A stretch of 64,000 nucleotides of DNA from Opisthocomus hoazin (lineage: Eukaryota; Chordata; Aves; Opisthocomiformes; Opisthocomidae), in contig NC_134433.1 of NCBI RefSeq assembly GCF_030867145.1, positions 9,871,216 to 9,935,215 of the forward strand. The letters are read 5' to 3'. Below are positions 50,271 to 64,000 of the stretch, piece after piece. A program made the translations under genes and the position numbers. Each line of letters opens with the position of its first letter. Position 1 is the first letter of the stretch. Below the pieces are notes generated by a model. It was given only the letters and a program-made list of their open reading frames with translations. It was not told the origin of the DNA and did not search any database.

Positions 50271-53200
50271 TCATTGTCGCAGGCAGTCCTCGGTGACGCC
50301 CTGCGCGGCCAGCTCCGCCAGCACATTGTCCAGGTAGTTGGGGTCAGGGTAGCCGTGGCCGCTCAGGTTCGTGTCCATCTCCGTCTTGTGGTGGATCTCA
50401 TTCCACACCACCGTGTTGCTCTCGCCGGTGGTGCTGGAGGTGCCCACGGTGAAAATCAGGCGTCTCTTCCAGGCCACCCTCAGGAGCTCCAGGACCTAGA
50501 GGCGGAAAGAGAAAAAACAAAGCTGGCCTTCAGAAGCTGGGAGACTTGAGCCACGAGAGCAGCTCGCCAGAAGTTCAACAGCCTAAATCCTTGCTGTAGC
50601 AGGAGGATACCAAAGATCCCAGCATCAGAAGGGATCTCCCTCGCCTCCTAGTTACCCATGTGGTTCCCCTGTTGGGAAGGACCATTCCCTGCCCGTGCTG
50701 GTCCTCCAGACTTGAAAAACACCATCACAAGCTGAGACAAACACACCCACCCAGAGGAAACCGGGATGGGAAGAGCCAGCAGCCGGACTTTCCGAGCTCA
50801 GCAGTTCTAAGTGCAAACCCTTGCAACTGCACAGCCCAAGACAGGCCAGGAGTGTCCTCCCAAAAGATCAGATGGGATTTTGTTTAGTAAAGGGACAAAG
50901 GAGAGTAAGACTTCACAACTCTGGCTGTGAAGAAGCAGCAAAGAGCTTCAAAAGCAGAGGGGTTACAAGTACACGTAAGGAACAAACAGCAGGGACAACT
51001 ACTAACCATAGCTGGTTAGCAGCGCGAGGGCAGCTCCCAAAGGCAACCCTGCTGTGCCGATCCACCAACACAGGGCCACGAGACAACCCGAGGAGGGCCG
51101 GGTGATCAGGGCGTGACACCTTACCTTTCTGCCCTTCTCGTTGTCTGGCAGGTAACAGTAGCGAGGAAAGCCCCTGGCTGTGTAAGGCATCCCGGGGTTG
51201 GGGTGCTCAGGGCCCTGCAACAGATCAGACACATTTGGCACGGACACGTCCATCTTCATACGAGGTGGACAATCCCTCAGCAGCAGGATCTGACACAGGT
51301 CCATCTCAAAGCAGCTCTTCCACGCAAGAGGAGCAAGGTATTGCTGTTGATGAGTACGAGATATCTGACTTGTTCTTACGGGACACGCGAACACTATGGG
51401 TCCTCCAAGAGTGGGCTCATGCTGGGATACAGAGCCAGCTCTTCAGGTTACTGAAATTCTGGTGGGAGACTGCCCCAAACCACAGCTTTTCCCATGTGGT
51501 CTGATGACAGCCTAAAAAGACCACCCAGCTCAAACCTTTGCAAGCTCACTGCAACCACCGAAACCTCAGACGAGGGTTGCGAAACGAGACGCTGGGATCT
51601 CTCCCACCTTGTGAGCATGACCGAGTCTCCTCTCTGCTTCATGCTGACACGAGTCTTTACTGTAGGCAAAAGGCTGTTGTAGACCCTGGGGCCACTCTCA
51701 AAGGGGGAAAAGACCTTTCACGGAGGAGACTCAACTCACCCATACATTGAAGAACAGCCAGCGCAGCTGCTGGCTCCAGGCACCTCGGGCTGCCCAAGGG
51801 TGGGTGCCAGCAGGTACAGTACTACAGCCCCGTACTTCTCCGGGAGGCTCTTGCAGCTTGCGCTATCCGGCAGCAGCCGTTCGTGCGAGCGCGCTGTGCA
51901 CTCACCTGGATGCCTCTGCTGATGTGATACACAATCTGGATCGTCCCACAGTCCTTGTGGCCAGGGAGGGACTGGGGAAAAGTGGAGACCTCCATCTTCC
52001 CCTTGGGCTGAGTCCCAGTTTTCTCTCCGTAGATGGTTTTACAAGAGGGGCACTGCAAACTCCCATCCTGCGGGGAGAGAGAAGCAGGCATCAGAGCTCC
52101 ACAGCCGAGCCACTCAGGCCCGGGGACCTGGTGGGGATGGGCCAGCTCGGTACCTTGTTCCCGTTGGAGTACATGGCCAGCATGCAGAGCATGTGGAAGG
52201 AGTGCTGGCAGTTTGTCAGGCGGCCGACCGTCTCTGGTTTGATTGTGCTGCACTCGCACGCATCGCCGTAACCTGAGGGCGAGGACAGCTTCTCCATGCA
52301 GATGATACAGTCCTAGAGCCCAAGACAGCAAGGAGAAAACCACCATGGTGTGCAAGCACAGGCTGATCGTAATGACTGACCCACCAAGGAAGCGACCAAG
52401 CAGATGCTTCAGGAAGATTTGCCTTGAACTTTAATCCTTCACTTTGAGGTTTAAGGGCACAGAGACAGTGCAGGGTTTTCATCTCGGTAGTTTTGACCTC
52501 TATGAGCACTGAGAGGAGACCAAAGCCAAATTCCCTCCTCCACGCCAGCCCCTGCAGCCAGCTCCAAGGGAAATGTGGAGGCACTGCCCAAACTTAGATA
52601 CTCAGCCCACACCGTGCTTTCTCTATCACGGTCCTTCGACAAGGACAGGTCACCAGCTACCAGCTTCAGGCAGAGCTGAGGCCTCTCCATCTAGCATCAA
52701 CGGTGCCATCACAAACAGCGGTATCTACCGCATGGGATGCTGAAGGAAGGACGGTCCTCAGGCATCGCCATGATTTTCACAGCACCCAGTGAACAGACCA
52801 CTGGGGAAGCTGGAGGTGCTTCACTGTCTTCTCACCTCATCAGCAGGAGAGCCCTTCAGCTCTTCCAGGTACTTCTTCACCACTGCTTCCGGCTCGGTTG
52901 GTGTTGCTGCACAAGGAGAGAGATGAGAAAAAGAGAGGAGAAGTCAGACATGCTGTGAGGTATGACAGGCATGGCAGAGTGAGCCAGAGAGGAGGGAGAC
53001 AAGCAAGTCACTGGCCAGGACGCCAAGGAGAAAGGTTAGGGTTAGAGGGGGAGAAGAGGCTGCTCCGACTGATCCCTACAAGCCCCACAAAGGCTTTGCT
53101 ATCAGAAACAGCTACGACTAGGACCGTGAGCACCACAGACAGGAGAACCCACTGGCAGATGTTGGTGCCCTGTGCCATACACCCACAGGTCCGCCTGCAG

Positions 53201-56200
53201 CTGCTGTGCTCCAGTTCACCCCATGCACCCCAAGCAATGCCAGCCAGGTCCCAGCTGGACTTTCTTTGTGCAGACCAGAGGCCAGCTAGGATCAAACTCA
53301 GCCCAAGGACACTGTGGTCTCACTGGGACGCAGGATTACATCGTCTGCGGTGTCAAAGGAGAAAGGCATTCCCACAGAGGCCCTGCTGACACGGGACCTT
53401 CTCACACCCTGCAGCCGGCACCTGATAAGGAGAGACCCAGCAACACACTTAGCTTCAGGCCCTGTTTTGAATACGGCAGAAGGAGCCTCGCATCCTCAGC
53501 ATGAAATTGCAGCCTTTCTCTCAAACTTCCACATACCCAAATCCAGCAAGACACAGCGCAAGTCACACAGTATACAAGACAAACCAGCTTTATAACAGGT
53601 ACCCTATTTGTAGCACGCGACCTTGATATCTTTGCATCGTCCTAAATATAATCCCTGCTCCCCACCCACCCAGGCACGGGCACCCCAGCAGCCCACCAGC
53701 ATCAGCAGCCTGGTCCCCTCGGAGGCGTTACGGGATTAAGCAACAACCATCACGCAACACCCAGAGCAAGTTACTGTCGAGAACGTCAGCGGTCACCTCA
53801 ACTCCCTGACCAACCTTCTGGAGCTGCCCAGCAAGGACTGGCTTAAGCCAGCAAGCACCACGTGCCTCCAGACAGTGCCCAGCACTGGGCAAAAGGAGAT
53901 GAGCTCCTTACTGGTCATCGGGCCCATCAGAGAGGCTGCCGGGCTCTTCTGCCAGCCTAGGAAAGGAAACATTTGCACAACTGACCTTCTGACTCCACCT
54001 GGCAGGAGGCAAAAGTGAGACCTGTCACTTGGCTCGGGGAGAACCTCGCCCTTCCTTCCCGAGTCTACTTCTGGCAGAGCTCAGGGGCAAGCAGTGCTGT
54101 GACAAACAGGTTGGCAAAGGCGTTGCTCTTCCTCCTCTGTCATCCTTCATCCCAGCTGGCTGAGCGAGCAAGGGCAGCAGTCAGACAGTCCCCAAGCATC
54201 CATGCCCAACACCCCAGGGCCTCGCGAGGAGTTGTACTCCAACACTGCCCCAAAGAGCTCTGCTCTCAGGCTCGTTTCTAAGCCAGCGTAGGACACCGAC
54301 CGCGCCTCAGCACAGAGAGCACTGCTGCTCCAGACTGCCACGCTCCCAGGTGGACGCAGAGCATTGCCACGTATCAGAGCCATGGGTGTACCCACACAAC
54401 GCAAATCTTCACCTCTCTCCAACCACTGTGGGGCTTCCAAGGCAGCTGGAGGGTTCGCAAGTGTCGCCTGTGTGGTTGTAAAAGCTGTGCATCAAGAGAC
54501 AGTCACACTGGAGCCAGCACCGAGCTGTTCTGCCACCCCAAAAAGCCATCTCTGTCCCCAAGAGGAAGAGGTGGGTGCTGTTTTCTGGATAACCGCTTTT
54601 CATGGCAGAGGAAAACACGTGAAAGCAGAAGGGAGGGATTGCTCACGTGCCACAGGCTTTGTTAAACAGGCAAAGACCTGGATGGCACAGATCCTGTACC
54701 ACGTTCCCGTGAAGCTCTGCAAGCAGCTGGTGCTATGGGGGCACCTTGACAGGGAGCACAAGGTTGCCCTGCAGCACAGGCCGCTGGGCGAGATGCAGTC
54801 AGGGAAAAGCTGCCTTTTCACTGCAGACAAGCTAGCCTGGGGCAACAGAAAAGAGTGAGGCAGAGAGCTACCGTGGGTGGAAAATCGTTTAGCTAAGGAA
54901 GACTGATCAACTGGGAGCTGGACTCTCCTAAACCATGACACAGTCATTAAGATGAGTTATTTTCAGAAGGGGATTCCTGGCCATCCTGAAACACTTGATT
55001 TCTGGCGGCAGTAACAGGCAGAAGGGATGACCGAGCACACAGAGCAAGAACAGGAGCCTGGGAGGTGAAGGGATGCTCCCTCCTAGTGCTGGTGCTGGGC
55101 AGGAGGAGAGATGCCCAACATCTCAGGTGGATCAGGGCTGTGAGGATCACCTCTGGAGACCTTTGGTCAGGAGGGCAGTAACAGGATAAAATAAGCATTA
55201 AGCCAAAGAGCAACACAGAAGCAGGTGTTCTCCACTTCAGGGGCATGCCAAAATGCCCTGGAAAACCATTTCCAAGAACTGCCACAGGAAGAGCAGGCGG
55301 CACACAGCAGCCTGGGCAAGCCCCAGCCTTCCAGCTCTCAACAACGCCAGGAGCTGCTTCAAGGCCTCACCACCAGATCTCACAGCGAATGCAGATCCTC
55401 CAAAGGGAAATGGGTCCAAGAATCCTCTCTGCTTGGACCTTGCTTGCATGCAGTGCATCAGGAGGAGCCAACCAGAAATGAGTCGCAAGGGGATGCGATC
55501 AGTCTGAACTGCCTCAGCCCACCGTCAGAGCTCAGCTCAGCACTCATGGGGCCTGAAACGCTCCCAGCCGAGTGCTCTGCGATGTCCCTGCTCCAGGCTG
55601 GCGAACACAGGGCAGGATTTTCCATGCTGGGTGGTTGGAGACAGGCTCTGGTTTGCAATCATGAGACCTTCACCAACACACAGCAGACAGAGGCTTCAGC
55701 TTCTTCTGTTCTGCAGGTTTTGGAGAGGACCGTGTGAGTAAGGCTAGCCCGCCATAACTCCATCCACTTCCACAAGAAGCCGACCATGATGACCACCACT
55801 TTCTCATTCCTGCAGATAATGTGCTGCCTGCCAGACTGACCACCAAGTCCTCCTCCATCTGGACTGTATTTTCCAGGTGGCTCTTCCTGAAGTGACCTTT
55901 TTGTCTCCTCTGGCTATGGGCTGGAGAAAGCAATGCCAAAAAGATGCGCTGACAAGGCGGTGAAGACAGCGAGGGAAGCAAGCGGAGAGGGTGTGTTACA
56001 CCGGCAGCAACACCTGCCCAGCACTTGGCAGAACGCCCCAGCTCGCCTGCTCCCACCTGCACAGCAGATCTGAGCAGCTTCAGAGCAATTCACCTTGCTC
56101 AGGACAGCGGAGGACGCTCCTTCCCTGCAGCCCTGCTGTGCGTTTCTCTCGCTGTTGACTTTCCTTCCTCTGTAGCAGCTCAGAGAAACAAAGAGATGAC

Positions 56201-59200
56201 TTGCCCAAAAACTGGCCAGGCTCATTCGAATCAAGTGAATGAAAGGAGACAAACATCCCTGTGCGCAGCGGGGTAAGAGTGAGGATGAGAAAGCTCTTGC
56301 AGAGTCCATGGGGTACAGCAGGGGTTTCGGGCAGAGCAAATGGCGTTACCCCAGCTCACCAGCTGGCATGTGGATGGAGCTGGGGGCAATCAGACAGGCA
56401 GAAGAGAGCGATGCAGCCTTCAGCCGTCCTTAGCGCACCCATGCCTGATGGGTTTGCATTATGGCATCTCTGATCTCCTCCTGTCACTTTGCTGTGATAA
56501 TGCTCTGATGCATTTAGATCCACCAAGGCTTCTTGGAAAGAGAAAAAGGGCTGGGGAGCCCAGATGCTTTAGAAAAGTCTGTCCCCAGCTGCCAGTATTT
56601 GAACATCCAGTCCCAAGGAAGCCTTTTGATGATGAGAATTTGGTTTCAGCCAGGGTAGCGAAGCCCACAGAGACTTCCTCACCTCCGGAGAGAGGCTCTT
56701 CCTTGGGCAGACCAGCACATCTGGCAGGCCACATCCCAGCTGCCCAGGGGAGAGCCAGAAGAAGGCTGGGAGGCACAGCACCTGCCTCGGCACGAGCCAC
56801 GTGTGCTTCAACGCATGAATCACTTCCTTACCAGATCATTTGCTCCATAAAAGTGTTTGCTTCTAAATCTTTGTTGAAGCCATCCCTTGGGATCATCAAA
56901 GCCTGTTCAGTCCCCAGAGTCTTCTGGATTCAGTGACGGATTGGAAATGCAATAGCAGAATCAACCGATGCTGTTTATCACCAGCTGGCCTAATGCTGTG
57001 CTATTGATTTATCTGGGATGTGAAGGAACGTTTTCCATTCTTTCACTTACAAAGAGAGGAATGACTTTTTTTTTTTAATGCTTCCCCTTCCTCCCTGTAC
57101 ATAGTAAGTTGCTTGCTGAAGCAAGGGCTTTCCATGGGCAACATTTAACAGATGTGTTTTGCATCCTTGCTCGGCAACCAAATGCTTGCAGCAGTGACAT
57201 GCCGCCTCCTGCATCCCGAAACGCGCCATATGGTTAGCAGCAGACTCTTTTTATGATACCCTATGCAGGCCAGACACAGGTTGTCTCCAGTTATGTCATG
57301 GACAGTCACCCTGCCCTGATCACCTCTGCCCTTGGTTCCCTGGACTTGCAAAGGCTGGACCTACCGGCCTCAGCCCCCGAGGGGGCTGTCCAAAGATCAG
57401 GAAGGGGAGAGGAGATGTGGTCTTACAAACAGGTTTCTCCATGTTTGGCATTTCAGCAGGCTAACCGAGTGACCAGGCTGCTCCGGTCATGACACAGAGC
57501 ATCCCTGTTATTGTGGCCTGTCTTCTTCAGTAGATAGCCCCCCACGGGAACAGCGAGCTCCTGTGACTCTGAGGGGCTCCCCGGTCTCACCCACCCCACT
57601 GGCACGGCCTGCAGACCCACCTGCGGACAGACGGACATACAGGGAGCAGAGTCAGCTGGGATTACCCCCCCTTGCCTCGCCAGGTCCTGTCCTGCTCAGC
57701 AGGGAAGGACAAACGTGCTCATCTCCTCTCCCTCCACACCGCAGCACTCCGCACGCGACTGCCCATCCCGGAGAGGACGTGCAGGGAAACCTCCAAGCCC
57801 GGGGAGAAGTGGACGGCGATCCCATCAGCCGAGAGGGTAACAAGTGTCACACCGGACCCAAGCCAACCCCTCCTCGCTTCGGGCCCCCCAAGGGCCCTGG
57901 GAAAGCAGGGGAGCCCTGCAGCGGCCAGCTCCATGCCCGAGCAGCACGGCAGCACCCGGAGAGAGCCAGCCGGCAGGGTCCCAGCCCACGGCGCTGGCGC
58001 CGGGCAGGGGCTGCAGCAGCCCAAGGACACGCAGTGCCATGCCGGCGGTGGGACGGCAGCCGCTCACCCGTCGGGACGCGTGCCAGCGCCGACAGCGCAG
58101 TGCCTGCCCGCAGACTACAGCTTCCCCCCGACTGCAGCACCCACAGCGCAGCACTCGTCTGCGCCAGACATCCCTGCCAGAACGGCAACAACGGTAATGA
58201 GCCTTGACTAATTAGTGCCTTTGTTGAACAATACCCAGCCATTCACCAAGCTGGCTGCGCTTCCACCAACACCGCCTCGACCTGCGCGCAGCCAGGGTTT
58301 GCGGCAGCAGCAGGGGGGAGCAGCAAGGGGCTCGGCAGGGGTACGCTGCACCCACCACCACCTATTCTGGCAGCAGCTCGCCGCAGGCAGCTCGCTGGTG
58401 GCCTCCTCCTGGGCTCACAGCCCTTGCTAGAGCTCTCTGGGATGGAAACACCTGGAGGGGTGCAAGAGGGGAATGGGCACACGATGCAGAAATCCAGGGC
58501 ACAAAACAGGCCCACCTCTGCCTGTTGGCAGCTTCAGGGGCTGTAGAGAGAGAACAAACAGCCTGGCCGAAAGTCAGGATCCCTACTTTCACTGCAGAAC
58601 AGCATTCCTCAGCCCGGACAGGTGCTGAACAAACAGAGCTTGTTCCTAGGAGGCACCGAGCACCCTCTTCATCCCTGGAGTCATGTACTTTGCAGGACCA
58701 GCCTCCCTGCTCCCAGCAGAGAGGATCTCACTTTCTACAGCAAGAGCGGGGATTTTAGCAAACTAAAACAGAGAAAGGCATCCGCTTCCCCCGGGTCAGC
58801 GTCGGAAAGGGCAGAGCTGGCAAAGTCCCTCCTCTGCAGCAGGGTGGCTGGGCCAAATCCTGCCGTGCCAGATGGGAGGAGGAGCTGCTCAGTGCCACCC
58901 TGTCCCTTCTGCTGGTGTCCCCTCTCTGCTCCCCAGGCCAGAGGGGTCCTGGCCCCAGCAAGTGCATCGGTGAGCTGGTGGGGAGGTGGCACTGGGCACA
59001 GCCCTGGGGCAGAGCCAGCTGCCCGGACACAGCCCTGGGCCCAAGCCTGGAGCCGGCCCTGCCCCAGCACACCCAGCCTTTGGCCAAGGTGTGGCTCAGC
59101 AGCCCACCATGCAACACACATGTGCTCCTGGGTGCTGCAGGAAGCGGTGAGGAACCGGCATCGCACCTAGAAGAGGCGTTGCTGATGGGGGGGTGTAACA

Positions 59201-61327
59201 CCCAGCACAGCCACAGCCACCCCTCCGCTCCCCAGGCCGATACCTAACACGGTGTGTGCTGTTCCCGTTCCCAGCCACGTCCCACCCTCCCCACCCGCCC
59301 CGTTTCATGTTCTGAGTTGCTGCTCTCCTCATCTTGCTCAGAAGTTGCAAGACATATCCTCCTATTAACACCACGCTCTTACACCAGGCTGCTTGCACCA
59401 GCATCTCCCCCATGCCAGGGAGGGGCTGGATGCTGCGAGCGGTGCAGAGCCCCGTTCCGACAGACCCCACCGAGGAGCAGCCAGCAGGTAGGCACATTGG
59501 CTGCACCCCCCCAGCCTGCAAGCAGGGCTGTCTGCTTGTGGCCACGGCTCGCCCCAAATACAGCTAGTTTTGTGTCATTAACCAGCAGCAGGTGACAGAC
59601 ACCAGTGGCAGGCCTGGCCCTCCATTCTTCGGGCTCCTCCAGCGACCGGGGCAAGGCAGTGCCTCTGTGGGAGGGCCTGGTCTCCCCACAGCTCCGTTTC
59701 GGCACCGCTTCCAGGGCATCCCCGCCGCCCAGCCCTCACCCCGGCTGCAGAGGGCTGCTCGGATGCTGCCTGCGCTGGGACCGAAGCGCTGGGAGCAGGC
59801 GCTGCCCCGCTGCCTTGCCAGCTGGCTCTGCGGAGCGAGATCCTCACCCAGCCCCTCTGCCACCCACCTCCGCTCAGCTCTTCTCCTTCACCTCCCATTT
59901 TCCTTCTCTCCTCCTGTTCTTCGCTGCTTCTCCTGCCGCCCCCTGCTTTCTCCTCCCCCTCGATCACACATCCTACTCCACATTTGCTCTCTCCCTTTGC
60001 ATCTCCTCCTCCCAGCTCCCTCCATGATGCATTTCCACAAGGTACCGCCCTCCGCATGTAATTTCTATTTTCTTCCTACCATCCTTCCTGATGCCTTTGG
60101 ACCCCATTTCCCCATCAAGCCTCCTCACTGCATGCACAGACTCCATGGAGAGAGACACTGGCACCAACAAACTCCGAGACAGCCAGGTGCCTCTTCCCCT
60201 CGACCTCAGGGCGCTTCCGTCTTTCTTAAACACAAGCATCCCCACGTTGAACAACCAGCCACCTCTAGTCCCCGCTTCGCTTATCTGAAGGTGGAAGCAC
60301 CTTACGCTCAGTGGTGGTTGACCACACCAGGACACCCATGCCAGGGTGGGCAATCTCTACAGCTACACCAGGCTGGAGTGGCACCTACCCCCGCAGAACC
60401 CCAGGGCTGCCACACACAGATGGGACCCAGGCTCCAAACCGGGAGCCCACCCACGCTGCAAGGCTGAGGGATGCCAGTGAGATACGAAGAGGAGAAATGA
60501 AGGCTCTGCCCTGGGGGTGACTCAGCTTGGCAGGAGAGCTAGGGTAACCTGGCCCTTCCTGCCAGGGCACGTCCACCTAAGAGAGCTCCACTCCACTCCT
60601 TTCCACCACAGACAGAGGTGGAGAGAACAAATCCTCTGCAATTTGACCTTGAAAGCCCTGTGTGACTCAGGGGCCTGCTTGTCTAGAAGATCCTTCTCAT
60701 CCCATGACTCAGCCGTGACAAGCAGGCCTCACAAGCAGACCTTCTCTTGAGAGCACGTATCTATTAAATGCTCTCCTTGATGGTCCCTCAGCTCCCAGAC
60801 TTGTCCCACCAAGAAGTCAGAAGGTCCTGCTACATGGACAGCCAGGGCTCCCCAAGAGCGTGCAGCGGGACCACGGGGGAGGCTGCAGGAGTCTGACATG
60901 TGCAGAGGACAACTGGGATGCTCCGGATTTAATGACTGATGGAAACAAGCAGAGCTACCACAGGACAGGGTCTACTTTACCTACTTTATCATTGTATTTT
61001 ACAGCCTGTCAGAGACCATGCAGGCCAGAGGAGACGTGCCCTGCTTCTCCCCTTGGTGGGATGAACATCATCAGTCAAATCAGAAGAGCCAACAGGGTAG
61101 GGGGAAAGACAAGAGGAAAGGAGGGAGGCAGAACAAGTGCAGAGAGATAAAGAGAAGGAGATGGAAGCAAATATGAGAGTTTGAGCAGGAACTACCTTTC
61201 TTGGACACTTTCCTCCCCTCCTTAACTGAGCTGTGTTTTTTAGTGGCTTTATGGGTGCTGGCAGCTTGCGGCACACAGGTGAGGTGCACAGGGAGTCCAG
61301 CGGCTGACATCAGAATAGCCGTCATGC
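50271..61327 (-). CDS. DTX2: DTX2, deltex E3 ubiquitin ligase (3' six exons, partial)
   Basis: Deltex proteins are RING E3 ligases that modulate Notch signalling; the C-terminal deltex domain binds ADP-ribose or NAD and works with the RING. Exons on minus: 61327-61196, 52906-52836, 52312-52154, 52067-51906, 51214-51125, 50495-50271, joined with matching phases into about 279 residues. The first visible exon has [14 protein letters not shown] and a basic [15 protein letters not shown] patch; the next has [13 protein letters not shown]. The RING runs from DCIICMEKL through [10 protein letters not shown] to LQCPSCK with its cysteine/histidine ligands present. The deltex domain follows ([73 protein letters not shown]). 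The WWE-domain exons and start codon were not found up to 64000. The DTX2 rather than DTX1/4 call rests on the linker exon and adjacency to UPK3B. Confidence 0.92.
52907..61195 (-). other. Long DTX2 intron (8.3 kb)
   Basis: The exons either side join in phase (G|CA), so no coding exon is needed between them. No RNA gene, mobile element or second gene was recognised. The plus-strand open frames here (for example near 57.6-58.2 kb and 59.6-60.5 kb) lack conserved motifs or start context. Confidence 0.65.
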
Positions 61328-64000
61328 CTACAGCGGGTACGAGATCAACATGCAGGAAGGAAACAACGGGGAAACACATTCATTAAAAAAAAAAAAAAAC
61401 AAAACTTTTATCTTTCAAAGAAAATTAAAAAAGATAAAATAAAGCAAAACCCAAGCCCTTGATTCAGAGGACACAAAACATCTGAGAGGCGATGGGGTTG
61501 GAGTCAGCACAAGGACAGGATCCAGAGGCTTTTAGAAGGAGGAGCCCAGGCAACAAATTAAAGCAGGGAAACATGGGCACAAGTCTCGCCCGTGACCCTC
61601 TGCGCTGGTGCGTGATTGCCTTGGCTTTAGGGCTCCTCAGGCATGCAGTCTGCTGCGGTGCAAAGTCCTCCCGCTCACCAGAGCCCTGGGAGCAGCCCTG
61701 ACCCTGGGGGCTCGAAGGATGAGGGGCATCACCCGTAACCCCTAAAGATCCTGCTCAGCTACTCCCCCCAGAGCTACGCGTTCCCAAGGCATCGCACTGA
61801 GCCGCGGCCGTGCCGGGCTGACCATGGGCTGGAGCTGCACCACGCCGTCCCCAGCCAGACGAGCCCCACGGCGGCAGCCCCCCACTCACCCACACCGTCC
61901 CCTCCTTGGCACTCCAGTTCCCCCCAGCCCCTCCATCCCAGCCAGCTGTATTCATGGGATGCTTTCATCATGATGATGTATTCATGAGATGTTTGTTAAA
62001 GCTAATGAATCATTAAAAAGGACAGCCATTCCCCGAAGGTGTAACTGGCACGAAGAGAGCTACAGGACTGGTCATGCTGATCTAACGTGATGTTCCCTGT
62101 GAAGTACAGGCCGGTTACTAGCACACTGCTGCTCAACTTACATCGGAGAAAACACCTGCCCTGGCTTTCCCAAGAAATGACTTCCCACCCGCCACAGCCA
62201 TCACCGGAACTAAAAAAAAAAAAAAACGCTCACGGTTGCAAACTGACAGCAAAAAACCTAAAAGCCAGCGTTTCCCCAGAAGTTACCTCTGACGCAAAAC
62301 CACATCCTAACACTATGGAAATTCTTGCCTGCATCCTGCATTGTAATTCACAGCCAAAGCTGAGATTTCTAAGGGTTTGTTGTTTTTTTTTTCCAAGCCT
62401 CTATTCAGCTGGGTTGGGAAAGGAAGATACCAGAGCACATTTGTTCAGGACAAAAATGAGGTACCTTGCCCACACATGACTGAAAACCGAGTTATGATGG
62501 GAAGCATCAGCCAGCTTTGTGTGCAAGTGGCAAGACTATTTTCTGCCTCAAATACGCAACCAGTCAAGAACCCGCGCCATGTGACTAGAAATCCCCTGCG
62601 CGCAGCCCGTGTCAATGCCCCACACGCAGAACCAGCCCTACACAGTGCTGACTGCGTTTTGCACCTCCTTCGTGTAAGGTCCAAGCACAATATTCCAGAA
62701 CCTGTTCAAGTCCTTTCTTGATAGAGTTGGATGCTTTCACTAAAACTTTCTCATGTAAGGGCCAAACGACAGACAGAAGGGGCTTCACAAGACAGGAAGA
62801 GGGGCACAGACAGATGAAGTCATTTCCCCAGGGTTAGCCCAGAACCTTTGGCAGAGCTTGTGTGGCCAGAAGACCAGGCTGCCCAATGCACGGTGAAACC
62901 ATCCGCTTCCAAACGGAAATAGGCAACACCAAGCCAGGCAGCCGTGGATCACCCTCGTTAGGCACCATCGTCACTGACTGAGATCTGGGGTTTAGCCCCC
63001 CAGTTCCCAGGACCTGCAGGGCCAGAGGGGGACCTTCGAAGCACGCAAGCACAGGGTTAGCACCCCTTGTCCTACCCACAGTGCCGAGCTGTTCCCGCAG
63101 ACACAGCCCTGGAGAGCCCCCGCCATCCGGACAAGCCAGCAAGCCTCTAACTGAGCATCGGATCCAGAAGTTTCACAATCAAAATAACTTCCTGTAAGTC
63201 TTGAACTGAAGACCGCAAGACCATTGCATCCTCTCAACCCTGGTCTAAACCAGCAGTCCTTCACCACTCCCAGGCAGCTTTAAGGAAGAGCTTTTATGTT
63301 CCCATAACAAAAGCGACTTTTTTTCCGAATGAGTGAGTAGACTGAACACCTGAAGCCCAGCAACAGCACCAAAGCTGCCGCCTGCAAGCGCACCAGGCAG
63401 GCACCTTCCCCTTTCGGCAGGCTAAAGGACAGGGGGAGGTGTTCCCAGAGGAGCAGTACCGGCTCTGCCGACCAGAGCCCCCGGAGGAACAGCGTTCTTG
63501 AGAAATGGGCAAGGTGCCGGACCTTGCCGCGGTTGGGCGAGATCAGCCTGACCCCACCCAGGCTGCAAAATGCGATTCCCCAGAACTGATGCAGAAAAGG
63601 AAACTGTAAAGGTGCCTCCAAAAAACCTGCTCCTAAGCAGTGCGACAGCACCGACTGCAGAGACTGACATTCGCAAAGCAAGTCCAAAGGCTAACAGGGA
63701 TTATCACCACCTACGCGCAGCCGACTGATAGGCAAATGCAAAATTAATGCTTTCTTCTTAAGAGATCGATACTGTCTTGCTAACATTAACATGCAGAGCC
63801 CATTTTAAAAAATAGAACGCGACAGAAGCAGAGGCTGAACAACCAATTTCAGACTCTTGATGCTGGAAGACAAAATGTTGCCTTCAAAAAGTCAGACCAA
63901 ATGAAGAGCCCAAGCCACAGAACCTCAGCTGAGTTCAGTTACCCTCTAGCCCAGCCCTCATATCTGGAATAACATGTCCAAAACAGCCTGCCAGCATCAT
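61328..64000 (-). other. DTX2 intron upstream of first visible exon
   Basis: Nothing resembling the proline-rich or WWE portions of DTX2 was found. The stretch is unique sequence with short poly(A) runs at about 61384-61400 and 62214-62226. It is read as intron because the exon at 61327 opens mid-codon after a CTGTAG acceptor. Confidence 0.55.

Noticed and set aside
57563-60467. Plus-strand frames of about 180-290 codons inside the DTX2 intron
   Set aside because: Serine/proline-rich noise without domain similarity. Flanking DTX2 exons splice in phase across the region.
61755-61971. Minus-strand glycine/tryptophan-rich frame as a possible upstream DTX2 exon
   Set aside because: Does not resemble the DTX2 proline-rich or WWE regions, and no acceptor/donor pair of the right phase was found.

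Overview
This is vertebrate nuclear DNA, almost certainly from a bird. It has GT-AG multi-exon genes, CpG-island promoters, and three pieces of CR1, the dominant avian LINE. From about 29.7 kb on it is very GC-rich and full of minisatellites, as is usual for a bird microchromosome. No bacterial, organellar or viral gene was recognised. Every gene was identified by reading conserved protein stretches across splice sites, and almost all exon junctions keep frame with GT/AG borders.

Layout: (1) 444-989 (+), last coding exon of ORAI2, a store-operated calcium channel subunit, with a long 3' UTR. (2) 8414-11264 (-), complete ALKBH4 in three exons; intron 1 holds a nested CR1 and a striking GC-rich inverted repeat. 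(3) A CpG island at about 10.9-12.5 kb with a ZNF143/THAP11-type site, which probably fires ALKBH4 leftwards and LRWD1 rightwards. (4) 13410-27468 (+), complete LRWD1/ORCA, 15 coding exons, 750 aa. (5) 28089-29925 (-), complete POLR2J/RPB11, four exons, 117 aa. (6) 30642-40244 (-), complete RASA4/CAPRI, 20 exons, 803 aa. (7) 42582-44252 (-) and 44747-46422 (-), two tandem uroplakin-3 family genes with identical exon phases, called UPK3B-like and UPK3B. (8) 50271-61327 (-), the 3' six exons of DTX2, a deltex E3 ubiquitin ligase; its N-terminal exons lie beyond the right edge.

The order ORAI2-ALKBH4-LRWD1-POLR2J-RASA4-UPK3BL matches human 7q22.1, and UPK3B-DTX2 matches human 7q11.23. The window therefore shows as one single-copy block what is split and duplicated in human. 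The genes have unrelated jobs: calcium entry, protein demethylation, origin/heterochromatin binding, transcription, Ras switching, urothelial membrane and Notch ubiquitination. No operon-like or novel system is evident. The most unusual DNA is the ALKBH4-intron hairpin, the nested CR1 with an exact 8-bp duplication, and a run of tandem repeats around RASA4.
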